Shown in pieces: positions 17,068-25,085 of a stretch of 64,000 nt of DNA. Within the stretch, counting starts at the first letter, position 1; each line of letters starts with the position of its first letter. A program made the position numbers and the translations under genes. The DNA comes from Marinisporobacter balticus (GTDB taxonomy: Bacteria; Bacillota; Clostridia; Peptostreptococcales; Thermotaleaceae): assembly GCF_004345705.1 (NCBI RefSeq), contig NZ_SLWV01000021.1:1-64000 (forward strand). The letters run 5' to 3'. The notes under the pieces are model-generated. The model had not been told where the DNA came from, did no database searches, and was given only the letters and a program-made list of their open reading frames with translations.

Positions 17068-18042
17068 TTGGAAAAAAGAAAAGAAATAGATATTTTAGGG
17101 GTAAATATACTATATTTTGTTACCGCGATGCTACTTTTAACAGTCGGTTATTATGTGCAAAATAAAGATTTGAAAATGGGACTTGTCATAACGGAATATG
17201 TTTTGGTTTTATTACCACCCCTTATCTATATCAAATTAAAAGGATATGGTTTTAAAAGGGTATTAAGATTAAATCCATTAAGCATAAAACATAGCCTTAT
17301 TGTGATTGCCATTACGATACTCGTTTATCCAATCGCTTTATTCTTTAATCTGATTGTGATGACGTTTATTAGTACGATAGGAAAAATACAATCTCCGCCT
17401 ATTCCAACTGCTAATAATATAACAGAATATTTTATTTTGATGGTGATTATTGCTATGTCCGCAGGAATCTGTGAAGAAATATTTTTTAGGGGATTGGTTT
17501 TACGGGGCTATGAAGAACTTGGTAGCATTCATGCGGTTGTGATATCGTCTCTTTTATTTGGTTTGTTTCATTTTAATATTCAAAATTTTGCAGGACCTGT
17601 AGTACTAGGACTTGTTTTTGGATACCTTGTATATAGAACAGGTTCTTTGTTTGCAGGTATGATTGGGCATATGACCAACAATGGGATTGCTGTAACCCTT
17701 GGGTTTCTTATGAATTTGGTAAAGGATCAATTGCCTCAATCAAATATGGATACAATGTCTCAGATACCAAACACGCTATCTTTAAGTGTAGCGACTATTT
17801 TCGTGGGCGTTATTGCAACAATTACAGGAATAGGGGCATATTTTTTACTAAGGATCATCATAAAAGATACAAAAAATAGGAAAGAGAATAGAGATATAGA
17901 GGACATAAGGTTAGAAAAAGAGGATGAAAGCATAGAAATATCTAACAAAACATCCATTTATGTATTTACACCTATACTGTTAACGGTTATTATATTTATA
18001 TATGTTGCGTATTCACAACTAAAATATATGATGCTTCAATAA
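17068..18042 (+). CDS. CPBP (CAAX-like) intramembrane metalloprotease
   Basis: 324 residues, with TTG at 17068 preferred because AAGGAG lies 9 bases upstream; a GTG at 17059 touches the site. It has about eight hydrophobic segments. The Abi/CPBP motifs are visible: EEIFFRG (the Glu-Glu and Arg) at about residue 140, FGLFHF (Phe-x3-His), and GHMTNNG (His and Asn). Bacterial members cleave prenylated or signal-type peptides in the membrane or act in bacteriocin immunity; the substrate here is unknown. It follows the M20 gene by 26 bases and precedes a DegV gene. Confidence 0.82.
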   Translation: MEKRKEIDILGVNILYFVTAMLLLTVGYYVQNKDLKMGLVITEYVLVLLPPLIYIKLKGYGFKRVLRLNPLSIKHSLIVIAITILVYPIALFFNLIVMTFISTIGKIQSPPIPTANNITEYFILMVIIAMSAGICEEIFFRGLVLRGYEELGSIHAVVISSLLFGLFHFNIQNFAGPVVLGLVFGYLVYRTGSLFAGMIGHMTNNGIAVTLGFLMNLVKDQLPQSNMDTMSQIPNTLSLSVATIFVGVIATITGIGAYFLLRIIIKDTKNRKENRDIEDIRLEKEDESIEISNKTSIYVFTPILLTVIIFIYVAYSQLKYMMLQ

Positions 18043-18072
18043 GGGATAAAAATAGAAGTTGGGGGTTTTTAA

Positions 18073-18924
18073 ATGAAAAAAATTGCGATTGTCACAGACT
18101 CGACTTGTGATTTGCCGGATGCGTTATTGGAAAAATATGAAATTAAAATACTTCCCCTTAGAATTATTTATTCAAATAAAGAATTTAGAGATAGAATAGA
18201 AATATCTGGAAAAGAAGTTTATGAAAAATTAGATCATGAAATTCCTAAAACTTCACTTCCTTCACCAGAAGATGTGCATAATCTGTTTAAAAAATTACAA
18301 GAACAAAGATATACACATGTACTAGCAATACTTATTTCCGGGGCATTGAGTGGTACTTATAATATGGTCAAAAACTTTTCTGATAAATTTAATGAATTAA
18401 AAATTGAATTATTAGATTCTAAATCTTTAACCATGGGATTAGGATTTCCTGTACTTGAAGCAGCGCGTGAACTAAGAAAAACAAATGATTTTTCAAAAAT
18501 TTGTGAAAGAGCCAAAGAAGCAATGAGCAAATCAAAAGTTTTTTATGTATTAAAGACGTTAGACTATTTGCGTAGGGGTGGAAGAATAGGTGTTCTTGAA
18601 GGTACGGTAGGAGAAATTTTAGGAATCAAGCCAATTATTTCTATAGACCAAGAAGGAAAATATTATGCTTACGCGAAAGTAAGAGGTCGAAAAAAATCCA
18701 TAGAACAGTTGTACGAAATTATAAAAGAAAAATCAAAAGATAAAAAAGTAAATGTTGCAGTGATGCATGGAGATGCTGAAGAGGAAGCAAGAGATCTTTT
18801 AAAAAGGATTAAGGAATTTAGAAATGTAGATGAAACTTTCTTTGGTCCAATCAGTCCAGTTTTAGGCATACATACAGGACCTGGTTTGATTGGTCTAATA
18901 ACGTATGAAGTGATAGAGGAATAA
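18073..18924 (+). CDS. DegV family fatty-acid-binding protein
   Basis: 283 residues. The N-terminal VTDSTCDLP is the DegV/FakB signature, SGTYNM and LKTDLYLRRGGRI-like LKTLDYLRRGGRIG give the lipid-binding elements, and GPISPVLGIHTGPG ends the protein. FakB proteins bind a fatty acid and present it to FakA kinase for incorporation into phospholipid. No FakA gene is nearby. ATG follows GGGGG. It lies 30 bases after the CPBP protease and is followed by the TPP riboswitch of the next gene. Confidence 0.85.
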   Translation: MKKIAIVTDSTCDLPDALLEKYEIKILPLRIIYSNKEFRDRIEISGKEVYEKLDHEIPKTSLPSPEDVHNLFKKLQEQRYTHVLAILISGALSGTYNMVKNFSDKFNELKIELLDSKSLTMGLGFPVLEAARELRKTNDFSKICERAKEAMSKSKVFYVLKTLDYLRRGGRIGVLEGTVGEILGIKPIISIDQEGKYYAYAKVRGRKKSIEQLYEIIKEKSKDKKVNVAVMHGDAEEEARDLLKRIKEFRNVDETFFGPISPVLGIHTGPGLIGLITYEVIEE

Positions 18925-18939
18925 AAAAATTTAAACGAA

Positions 18940-19030
18940 AAAGGGGAGCTAAATAAATTTGGCTGAGAGGGAATGTGTTTGTTCCGACCCATAACCTGAT
19001 CTGGATAATGCCAGCGGAGGGAAATGATTT
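18940..19030 (+). promoter_or_regulatory. TPP riboswitch (THI element)
   Basis: The conserved aptamer pieces are in order: GGGGAGC, GGCTGAGAGGG, GACCC, ACCTGATCTGGATAATGCC and AGCGGAGGGAA. A terminator follows at 19037, then a thiamine transporter gene. This predicts TPP-dependent termination of thiT. Confidence 0.95.
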
Positions 19031-19036
19031 AATCCG

Positions 19037-19066
19037 ATGCTGCATTTTTGAGTGCAGTATTTTTTT
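19037..19066 (+). terminator. TPP riboswitch terminator
   Basis: ATGCTGCA (19037-19044) and TGCAGTAT (19053-19060) form an 8-bp stem with one G-U pair, followed by seven T. It is the expression platform of the preceding riboswitch. Confidence 0.85.
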
Positions 19067-19090
19067 ATATACAAAAAAGGAGGAATGATC

Positions 19091-19615
19091 GTGAGAAAAA
19101 TATCTACAAAAATGTTAGTGGAAGCGGGAATTATGATTGCAGTAGCCCAAATATTAAGCTATGTGAGAGTTTTTGAGTTGCCAAACGGAGGATCGGTTAC
19201 AGCTGGAAGTATGGTGCCCATTCTATTTTATGCTATAAGATGGGGGGTAAAACCTGGTATGTTTGTAGGGGGGGTATATGGTATATTACAATTAATATTA
19301 GGAACGGTTTATTCTACCCATATTGTATCACTATTATTTGATTATAGCATGGCTTTTGGGTTGTTAGGATTAGCAGGGTTATTTAGAAAAAGTTTGGCAG
19401 GTGTATTTTTAGGGGTGTTTATAGGGATCTTTGGAAGGTTTGTATCCCATGTGATTTCCGGAGCGATTGTATTTGCATCTTATGCACCAGAAGGAACAAA
19501 TCCATGGATTTACTCAGGTATGTATAATGCTTCTTATTTAGTACCAGAGTGTATTATATCTGTTGTTGTTGTTGGACTGTTATATAAAAGTTTTAAAAGA
19601 TTACCAAATTTATAA
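19091..19615 (+). CDS. thiT: Thiamine transporter S component
   Basis: 174 residues with about six hydrophobic segments. The ThiT hallmarks are VEAGIMIAVAQILSYV, GGSVTAGSMVPILFYAIRWG and the conserved LQLILG; the family name is supported by the upstream TPP riboswitch. ThiT binds thiamine in the membrane and needs a shared ECF module (ATPases plus T protein); the dedicated module at 24201-26638 is far away, and no other is in the window. GTG at 19091 is chosen because AAGGAGGA lies 6 bases upstream; the frame further upstream is inside the terminator. Confidence 0.93.
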   Translation: MRKISTKMLVEAGIMIAVAQILSYVRVFELPNGGSVTAGSMVPILFYAIRWGVKPGMFVGGVYGILQLILGTVYSTHIVSLLFDYSMAFGLLGLAGLFRKSLAGVFLGVFIGIFGRFVSHVISGAIVFASYAPEGTNPWIYSGMYNASYLVPECIISVVVVGLLYKSFKRLPNL

Positions 19616-19722
19616 AGAGCGTGTGAATCAAAAAATATTTTGCAAAATCATATAGAAACCTATTGATGATGGTATAAAATATATACCCCTTACCCATAAT
19701 ACTAAATAGGGGAGGGATATAT

Positions 19723-19935
19723 ATGTCAAAGAAAAATAGTGAGAAAAATAAGAAGAAAAAAATAGAGACGATTGAAGATCAGTGGAAGTATGAAATTGCG
19801 AAAGATTTAGGACTGCTAGAAAAAGTAGAAATATTGGGATGGGGCGGTCTTACTGCAAAAGAGACAGGAAGAATTGGTGGACTTATTACCGTCAAAAAAA
19901 AGCAATTAAAAAATAACAAAACAGTTGAGGGATAG
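19723..19935 (+). CDS. Alpha/beta-type small acid-soluble spore protein (SspF-like)
   Basis: 70 residues with a basic N-terminal tail (SEKNKKKK). KYEIAKDLGLLEKV then WGGLTAKETGRIGGLI match the DNA-binding signature of alpha/beta SASPs, and the spacing resembles Bacillus SspF. Such proteins coat spore DNA and are degraded by the GPR protease at germination. It is monocistronic behind GGGGAGGG and ends in a terminator, as is usual for forespore genes. It is strong evidence that the organism makes endospores. Confidence 0.85.
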   Translation: MSKKNSEKNKKKKIETIEDQWKYEIAKDLGLLEKVEILGWGGLTAKETGRIGGLITVKKKQLKNNKTVEG

Positions 19936-19960
19936 AAGAATCTATCTCTTTTTCTTTTCT
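19931..19960 (+). terminator. Terminator of the SASP gene
   Basis: GATAGA (19931-19936) and TCTATC (19941-19946) with loop AGAA, followed by a pyrimidine-rich tail. It overlaps the stop codon. Confidence 0.65.
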
Positions 19961-20092
19961 AAAGAACAAAAATTCATTATAATAGAATAAGGGATGCAAA
20001 ATAAATAATGCACCTAAGTCACGAAGAAATTCGAATTATTTTTTAGAACATTCCTAAGTGAGGGATTTAGAAATAGATAAGGGAGAGATAAA

Positions 20093-20833
20093 ATGGAGAG
20101 TTATAGTGCTTTTGCCTATGTATATGATCAGTTGATGGAAGATGTAGATTACAAAGGATGGGTTTTATATATTGAAGAAATATTTGAAAGATGCGGTATA
20201 AAACCCAAAAATATAGCAGAACTGGCTTGTGGTACTGGAAATGTTACGAACATTTTGGCAAAGCGGGGATATAATCTAATTGGTGTGGATATTTCTGCGG
20301 ATATGCTCTTTATTGCGCAAGAAAAATCAAGGGCTATGGGTGTTGAGGTAATCTACTTAAACCATGATATGAGAGAATTATCCTTGCCTACTGAATTAGA
20401 TGGAATTTTATGTGTTTGTGATGGGGTAAATTATATTGCAGATGAAAAAGATCTACGAAAAGTATTCAAGTCTGTCTACCATCATTTAAAGGATGGGGGA
20501 TTATTTATATTTGATATTAGTACCTATTATAAACTAGCGAATATACTGGGCAACAATACTTATGCAGAAAATTTTGAAGAAGTATCGTATATATGGGAAA
20601 ATTATTTTGAAGAAGCGCAAAAAATGTGTGATTTTGATTTGACTATTTTCGTAAAAGAAGAGGATACCTATAGAAAATATGAGGAAACACACAGCCAAAG
20701 AGCCTACGAAGAAAAGGAAATATTAGATCAACTAAAGGGGATTGGATTTAAGAAAATAGAGTGTTTTGAAGCCTTTACATTTTCTGACCCAAAAGAAGAA
20801 AGTGAACGTATTTATTTTGTGTGCCAAAAATAG
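20093..20833 (+). CDS. Class I SAM-dependent methyltransferase
   Basis: 246 residues. The SAM-binding motif I is IAELACGTGNVTNILAKRG (about residues 41-59), motif II IGVDISADML follows, and LDGILCVCDGVNYI marks motif IV. The N-terminal SAFAYVYDQLMEDVDY is common in the YbaX/YodH-like family often annotated only as methyltransferase. The substrate is unknown. ATG follows GGGAGAG. It has no obvious operon partner; the next gene has its own promoter. Confidence 0.82.
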   Translation: MESYSAFAYVYDQLMEDVDYKGWVLYIEEIFERCGIKPKNIAELACGTGNVTNILAKRGYNLIGVDISADMLFIAQEKSRAMGVEVIYLNHDMRELSLPTELDGILCVCDGVNYIADEKDLRKVFKSVYHHLKDGGLFIFDISTYYKLANILGNNTYAENFEEVSYIWENYFEEAQKMCDFDLTIFVKEEDTYRKYEETHSQRAYEEKEILDQLKGIGFKKIECFEAFTFSDPKEESERIYFVCQK

Positions 20834-20852
20834 TTGGAGGTAATGATTTTAA

Positions 20853-20881
20853 TTGACACAAAAGAATACCTATGATAAAAT
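20853..20881 (+). promoter_or_regulatory. Promoter of the cold-shock gene
   Basis: TTGACA (20853-20858), 17-base spacer, TAAAAT (20876-20881). This leaves a leader of about 65 bases before the start codon, a typical arrangement for cold-shock mRNAs. Confidence 0.75.
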
Positions 20882-20953
20882 CGATATGTAGTAAAAGATA
20901 TTATTATACATATAATGTAAGTATGTATGAAATTGGTTAGGAGGATTATTTAA

Positions 20954-21154
20954 ATGGAAAAAGGTACTGTAAAATGGTTTAATTCAGAAAAAGGTTTTGG
21001 ATTTATTTCAAGAGAAGATGGAGACGATGTTTTCGTACATTTCTCAGCGATTACTATGGATGGATACAAAACTTTAGAAGAAGGTCAAGCTGTTGAATTC
21101 GAAGTAGTTCAAGGTGAAAAAGGACCTCAAGCTACAAATGTTTCTAGAGCTTAA
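20954..21154 (+). CDS. Cold-shock protein (CSD fold)
   Basis: 66 residues. RNP1 (KGFGFISRE) and RNP2 (VFVHFSAI) are intact, as are the start GTVKWFNSEKG and the end GPQATNVSRA, so this is a complete CspA/CspB-type RNA chaperone. ATG follows TTAGGAGG. It is monocistronic with its own promoter and terminator. Confidence 0.96.
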   Translation: MEKGTVKWFNSEKGFGFISREDGDDVFVHFSAITMDGYKTLEEGQAVEFEVVQGEKGPQATNVSRA

Positions 21155-21186
21155 TAAACAAATTTAATGAACATGTAGCAAGTGAT

Positions 21187-21225
21187 AGCCCTGATGATTA
21201 ATGGTAATCGGGGCTTTTGTTGTGT
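21187..21225 (+). terminator. Terminator of the cold-shock gene
   Basis: AGCCCTGAT (21187-21195) pairs with ATCGGGGCT (21207-21215), one G-U pair, followed by TTTTGTTGTG. Confidence 0.75.
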
Positions 21226-21394
21226 TTATACATATAAATTTAGCGTATAATATAGATATATAAGTAGCAATATATCGTTTATATTTAAGATAATTGTACA
21301 TAGGTAGATCAAAGTAGTTTTAATCTTATCTCAAAATACTTATGTAAAATAATTATTGCTTTATATATAAGAAGAATGGTAGGAGGAAAATACA

Positions 21395-22273
21395 ATGAAA
21401 AATTATGTGATCCGTGCAATCGCAGCGGATAAAAGTATAAGCATTTTTTTTGCAATTACAACGGATTTAGTAGAAGAAGCAAGAAAAAAACACAATACCA
21501 CACCTGTTGCAACAGCAGCATTGGGAAGAACACTTACAGGCGCTGTAATCATGGGGCTGATGCTAAAAGGAGAACAGAATAAATTATCTGTACAAATCAA
21601 GGGAGATGGTCCATTAAAGGAAATTTTAGCAGTAGCAGACAATCTAGGAAATGTAAAGGGGTATGTAGCAAATCCTTCTGTAGATTTGCCGCTAAGACAA
21701 GATGGAAAGCTAGATGTTAGTAGTGCGGTAGGGAATGGTAAAATGATCGTCATTAAAGATTTGGGGTTAAAAGAACCTTATAGTGGACAATCTGATTTAG
21801 TATCAGGAGAAATCGCAGAAGATTTCACAGCTTATTTTGCTTATTCAGAGCAACAGCCTTCAGCTGTAGGTCTAGGTGTATTAGTTGATCGGGACGAGAC
21901 TGTTAAATCTGCAGGAGGCTTCATTATTCAGGTGTTACCAGATGTTCAAGAAGAAGTACTTACTAGGCTTGAAGAACGATTGAAATGGATGCCACCTATT
22001 ACGCAGCTTATGGAAATAACAACAGATGGAGAAGAAATGCTAAGAATGGTTTTAGATGAATTTGATGTGGAAATACTAGACAAAAAAGAAGTGAACTTTG
22101 TGTGCGATTGTTCCGTTCGAAAGCTTGAAAAGGCATTAATTAGTGTGGGTGCAAAAGACTTAAAAGAAATTATTGAAGAAGATGGACAAGCAGAGCTTAC
22201 ATGTCATTTTTGCAATACAAAATACCATTTTGATAAGGAACATTTAGAAAGATTGTATGAAGAAGCACAGTAG
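21395..22273 (+). CDS. hslO: Redox-regulated chaperone Hsp33
   Basis: 292 residues. The C-terminal zinc redox switch CDC (in VCDCSVRK) and CHFC (in TCHFCNTKYHF) is present in the right spacing, as is the N-terminal segment with TTDLVEEARKKHNTTPVATAALGRTL. Hsp33 is a holdase activated when oxidation releases zinc. ATG follows GGAGG. It is monocistronic and flanked downstream by decayed DNA. Confidence 0.95.
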   Translation: MKNYVIRAIAADKSISIFFAITTDLVEEARKKHNTTPVATAALGRTLTGAVIMGLMLKGEQNKLSVQIKGDGPLKEILAVADNLGNVKGYVANPSVDLPLRQDGKLDVSSAVGNGKMIVIKDLGLKEPYSGQSDLVSGEIAEDFTAYFAYSEQQPSAVGLGVLVDRDETVKSAGGFIIQVLPDVQEEVLTRLEERLKWMPPITQLMEITTDGEEMLRMVLDEFDVEILDKKEVNFVCDCSVRKLEKALISVGAKDLKEIIEEDGQAELTCHFCNTKYHFDKEHLERLYEEAQ

Positions 22274-22299
22274 TTATTTTCAACTATTATATTTTTCAT

Positions 22300-22470
22300 T
22301 TATTTCGTTGGTGAAACATCTCCACAAATGGTGTGCTAGAGGTATTAATAGTATCATTCAATCTGTTAAGCGCAGAGCACGAGGTTACGGAACTACCAAA
22401 CATTTTATAAATATAGTTTATTTAATTTGTAGTGATTTAGAATTTAATCTACCAACAGCTTTCGAATAAT
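22300..22470 (+). pseudogene. Decayed transposase C-terminal fragment (ISL3-like)
   Basis: Within an open frame (22257-22469) without a usable ribosome binding site, the translation GINSIIQSVKRRARGY...KHFINIVYLICSDL resembles the last ~50 residues of ISL3/IS204-type transposases (N-S-x-I-Q-x-K-R-R-A-R-G-Y, then a hydrophobic helix). The catalytic region is missing, so this is a scar. It begins inside the end of hslO, which has a complete C-terminus. Confidence 0.6.
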
Positions 22471-22531
22471 TACAATTCCAATTTACATAATTGGAAAAAA
22501 TATAAAGCGATTAAATCCACACAATATAAGA

Positions 22532-22639
22532 AAGAACCAAGGATATAGTAATGTAGCATTAGAAGAGTTAGACATATTTAAAGATACTAAAAATATTGAT
22601 TCTTGGGCAAAAGACGGTGTAAGTCTTTGTGTGAAATAA
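22532..22639 (+). pseudogene. SLH-domain remnant
   Basis: The frame reading GYSNVALEELDIFKDTKN followed by IDSWAKDGVSLCVK and a stop closely matches the third SLH repeat of the 30086 protein (ELDIFKDQSDIEQWAKSGVSFCVK). It has no start codon or ribosome binding site and the preceding bases do not continue an SLH repeat. It is the tail of a lost surface-layer protein, or of a duplicated copy of the gene at 30086. Confidence 0.7.
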
Positions 22640-22793
22640 ACTGAAAGTCTGAGGGTGTTTTATCAGCAGGTTTTACTTTGAATAGATGGTAAATGAGGAA
22701 AAATGTGAAAAAGGTATTGATATTATTTGGAAAGTAAGATAAAATTTACTATGTCGAAGTTTATACATATATTTGTTCATTTTTTAATGGAAG

Positions 22794-22821
22794 ACTGCTA
22801 GTATAATGCTGGCAGTTTTTC
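22794..22821 (+). terminator. Terminator upstream of the cobalamin locus
   Basis: ACTGCTAG (22794-22801) pairs with CTGGCAGT (22809-22816), one G-U pair, followed by five T. No intact gene remains immediately upstream, so it probably belonged to the gene now represented by the SLH remnant. Confidence 0.7.
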
Positions 22822-22860
22822 ACTTTAGAATAAAAACATAGAAAAATGTGACAAATAATG

Positions 22861-22889
22861 TTGAAATAAATAACTTAGAATGATAAAAT
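22861..22889 (+). promoter_or_regulatory. Promoter of the cobalamin-riboswitch operon
   Basis: TTGAAA (22861-22866), 17 bases, TAAAAT (22884-22889), a few bases before the start of the aptamer. Confidence 0.75.
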
Positions 22890-22904
22890 TTATCTAATAA
22901 AATA

Positions 22905-23110
22905 AAACAATATTGCTTTTGCTTAGGGAAAAAGGTGAAGAACCTTTGCTGTAGTCGCAGCTGTAACCGGAGATGAGGATCAGAAGATGTCACTGTTTAG
23001 TATAAAACTAGATGGGAAGGCCTGATCTAAAGATGACCTGGGAGCCAGAAGACCTAATATGGCATTCTTCAATTAACCTCCGGCTTTGAGGGATTGGAGA
23101 TATATGTATG
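22905..23110 (+). promoter_or_regulatory. Cobalamin riboswitch aptamer
   Basis: The conserved segments of the B12 element are in order: TTAGGGAAAAAGGTGAAGAACC, then GCTGTAGTCGCAGCTGTAACC, the GATGTCACTG segment, GATGGGAAGGC, and GGAGCCAGAAGACCT (B12 box) near 23041-23055. It is placed between a promoter and a long expression platform, upstream of a DUF4430 lipoprotein and an ECF transporter. This ties the downstream operon to corrinoid supply. Confidence 0.92.
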
Positions 23111-23233
23111 CCTCAGACTCTTTCTTATACTATCATCAATCAGATAATTTTTACATTCTATACAGTATATAGGATAACAGAAATACATATATCTTTAATC
23201 CTTTCCAGTTTATGGGAAGGATTGTTTATTTTA
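23091..23233 (+). promoter_or_regulatory. Riboswitch expression platform: competing antiterminator and terminator
   Basis: GGATTGGAGATATATGTAT (23091-23109) pairs with 23183-23201 in a 19-bp helix with two G-U pairs. The last five bases of its right arm (AATCC, 23197-23201) also form the left arm of a second hairpin, AATCCTTTCC (23197-23206) with GGGAAGGATT (23214-23223), followed by GTTTATTTTA. The two helices exclude each other, so the long one reads as antiterminator and the short one as terminator. Confidence 0.8.
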
Positions 23234-23253
23234 GAAGATATGGAGGTGTTTTT

Positions 23254-24192
23254 ATGAAAAAAGGTTTATTTATTTTTCTATGCATAATTTTTATCTGTAC
23301 ATGTGTAGGGTGTACTGAAAAATCAACTTTAGAAAATGGCAAGATAGAAGTGATTGTTTCAAGAGATTTTGGCAATGAAATAGTATCTGAGAAAGCTGTT
23401 GACTTTTCAGAAGATTCAAATGCTATAGAAGTAATGGAAGAAAACTTTGATATAGAGACGGCTTATGGAGGAGGTTTCATCAATGCAATTGGTGGTCTTA
23501 AATCAGGGTTTACAGGTGTGGAAGATAAGAAGAAAGTAGATTGGTTTTATTATGTAAATGGGATTTTACCAGAAGTAGGGGCGCAAGATTATTATTTGAA
23601 ATCAGGCGATGTAGTGGTATGGGATTATCATGATTGGAGTAATAATAGATATGGATCAAGTATTATCGGCGCTTATCCTATAAATTTTATCAATGCGCAT
23701 GATGAAAATGTTTTAAAAACAGAAATAACATATGAAAAAAATTATGAAAAAGAGAGTCAAGGGTTTGCAAGTTTTTTAAAGGAACAAGGGGTAAAAAATA
23801 TAGTGTTTAAAAATATGGATGAACAAGTATTAGAGAATGGAGAAATAAATTCTATACTGATTGGTTCATGGGATGCATTATCTAAATCAGATACAATAAA
23901 AGGTTTTTATGAAAATGGTAAAAAAACTGGATTGTATTTTAAGATGGATAAAAATATAAAGGCACTCAATGAAAAAGGAGAAATTGCAAAGGAATATAAA
24001 AAAGGCGCTGTGATTACTTCGATTGTTAAAGAATATGGATTATCAGGCACAATATGGTTGATTACTGGAAATGATGAAGCGTGTATTAAAAAAGCTATAA
24101 AGCTTCTTTATGAAAATCCAGAAAAATTGAAAGGCAAATTTTCTATAATTGTAACAGAAGATGAAATGGTCAATATTCCAATAAAGAATTAG
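23254..24192 (+). CDS. Lipoprotein with transcobalamin-like DUF4430 domain
   Basis: 312 residues from ATG 23254, behind GGAGG; the longer frame is inside the riboswitch terminator. A hydrophobic signal followed by a lipobox (CTCVGC, Cys at about 20) anchors it outside the membrane. Residues ~30-135 form a DUF4430 domain (DWFYYVNGILPEVGAQDYYLKSGDVVVWDYHDW), the fold of the C-terminal beta domain of transcobalamin and intrinsic factor. A less conserved domain follows (~150-312). First gene after the cobalamin riboswitch and 8 bases before an ECF T gene, it is inferred to receive cobalamin at the membrane for the transporter. Confidence 0.82.
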   Translation: MKKGLFIFLCIIFICTCVGCTEKSTLENGKIEVIVSRDFGNEIVSEKAVDFSEDSNAIEVMEENFDIETAYGGGFINAIGGLKSGFTGVEDKKKVDWFYYVNGILPEVGAQDYYLKSGDVVVWDYHDWSNNRYGSSIIGAYPINFINAHDENVLKTEITYEKNYEKESQGFASFLKEQGVKNIVFKNMDEQVLENGEINSILIGSWDALSKSDTIKGFYENGKKTGLYFKMDKNIKALNEKGEIAKEYKKGAVITSIVKEYGLSGTIWLITGNDEACIKKAIKLLYENPEKLKGKFSIIVTEDEMVNIPIKN

Positions 24193-24200
24193 GTGATGAT

Positions 24201-25085
24201 ATGGCAAAGTTACACCCGTTTACAATGATATTATTCTCTATGATCTTATTTTTTATGGCATTAATCTATAATCATCCACTCTATATATGCTCTATTTTAA
24301 TTTTTATAGTAGTGAGTATATTGCTTTTAGGAGAAGGAAAACAGTTGAAAACAACCATGAAATATGGGGTATATACAGCTGCATTGATTTTGATTATAAA
24401 TCCTTTAGCAAATCAGAATGGGCGCCATATACTCTATAAAAGTGGTAAAATTCCTATCATAGGTAAAATTAAGATTACACAAGAAGCGCTAGCTTATGGA
24501 GGAAATATGGCATTAAAGCTATTTTGTATTTTATTGATTTTCTTGTTTTATGGATTGATGACAGATAGAGATGAAACATTTAGCTTTTTTTCAAAATATG
24601 CGCATAAGCTTACCCTTACTTTATCGATGACGATAAACATTATTCATCGATTAAGATTAGAAATCATGCGGGTAAAGGATGTGATGATTTTAAGAGGTGT
24701 AAACTTTCAAGAGAAGAATTTACGGAAAAGAATGAAAGCATACTATCCCATTTTAAAGGTAATTTTTATAGCCTCTTTAGAAGGATCATTAGATCAAGCT
24801 GAAAGCTTATATGCTAGAGGATATGGAAAAGGAGTTAGAACCTCTTATTCTCAAGTTAAAATAAAAAATATAGATTATTTATTTCATGGGATCAATTTCA
24901 TTTTGTTATGTTTTGTTGTATATGGCTTTTTTTTAAATGTTGGATTTGTACAATTTTATCCAACCTTTCACGGGTTTGATTTGAAAGAAAATATTTTTCT
25001 TATTTATATAGATATTATCCTAGTGGTAGCCATCTTGCTGATTTGGGGGTGTAAGAGATGGAAATTCTTAAGATACAAGATTTAA
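24201..25085 (+). CDS. ecfT: ECF transporter T component
   Basis: 294 residues with N-terminal TM segments and a cytosolic coupling region. The two Ala-Arg-Gly-type coupling motifs of the family appear as MILRGVNF and LYARGYGKG. The T protein joins the S component to the two ATPases. It overlaps the following ATPase gene by 28 bases. All four ECF parts are adjacent here, so this is a dedicated, group I-type transporter rather than a shared module. Confidence 0.87.
   Translation: MAKLHPFTMILFSMILFFMALIYNHPLYICSILIFIVVSILLLGEGKQLKTTMKYGVYTAALILIINPLANQNGRHILYKSGKIPIIGKIKITQEALAYGGNMALKLFCILLIFLFYGLMTDRDETFSFFSKYAHKLTLTLSMTINIIHRLRLEIMRVKDVMILRGVNFQEKNLRKRMKAYYPILKVIFIASLEGSLDQAESLYARGYGKGVRTSYSQVKIKNIDYLFHGINFILLCFVVYGFFLNVGFVQFYPTFHGFDLKENIFLIYIDIILVVAILLIWGCKRWKFLRYKI

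Noticed and set aside
19052..19090. Upstream extension of thiT
   Set aside because: It would begin inside the TPP terminator; the GTG at 19091 has a proper ribosome binding site.
22257..22469. Open frame as an intact small gene
   Set aside because: It overlaps the end of hslO, lacks a ribosome binding site and only its last part resembles a transposase tail, so it is listed as a remnant.
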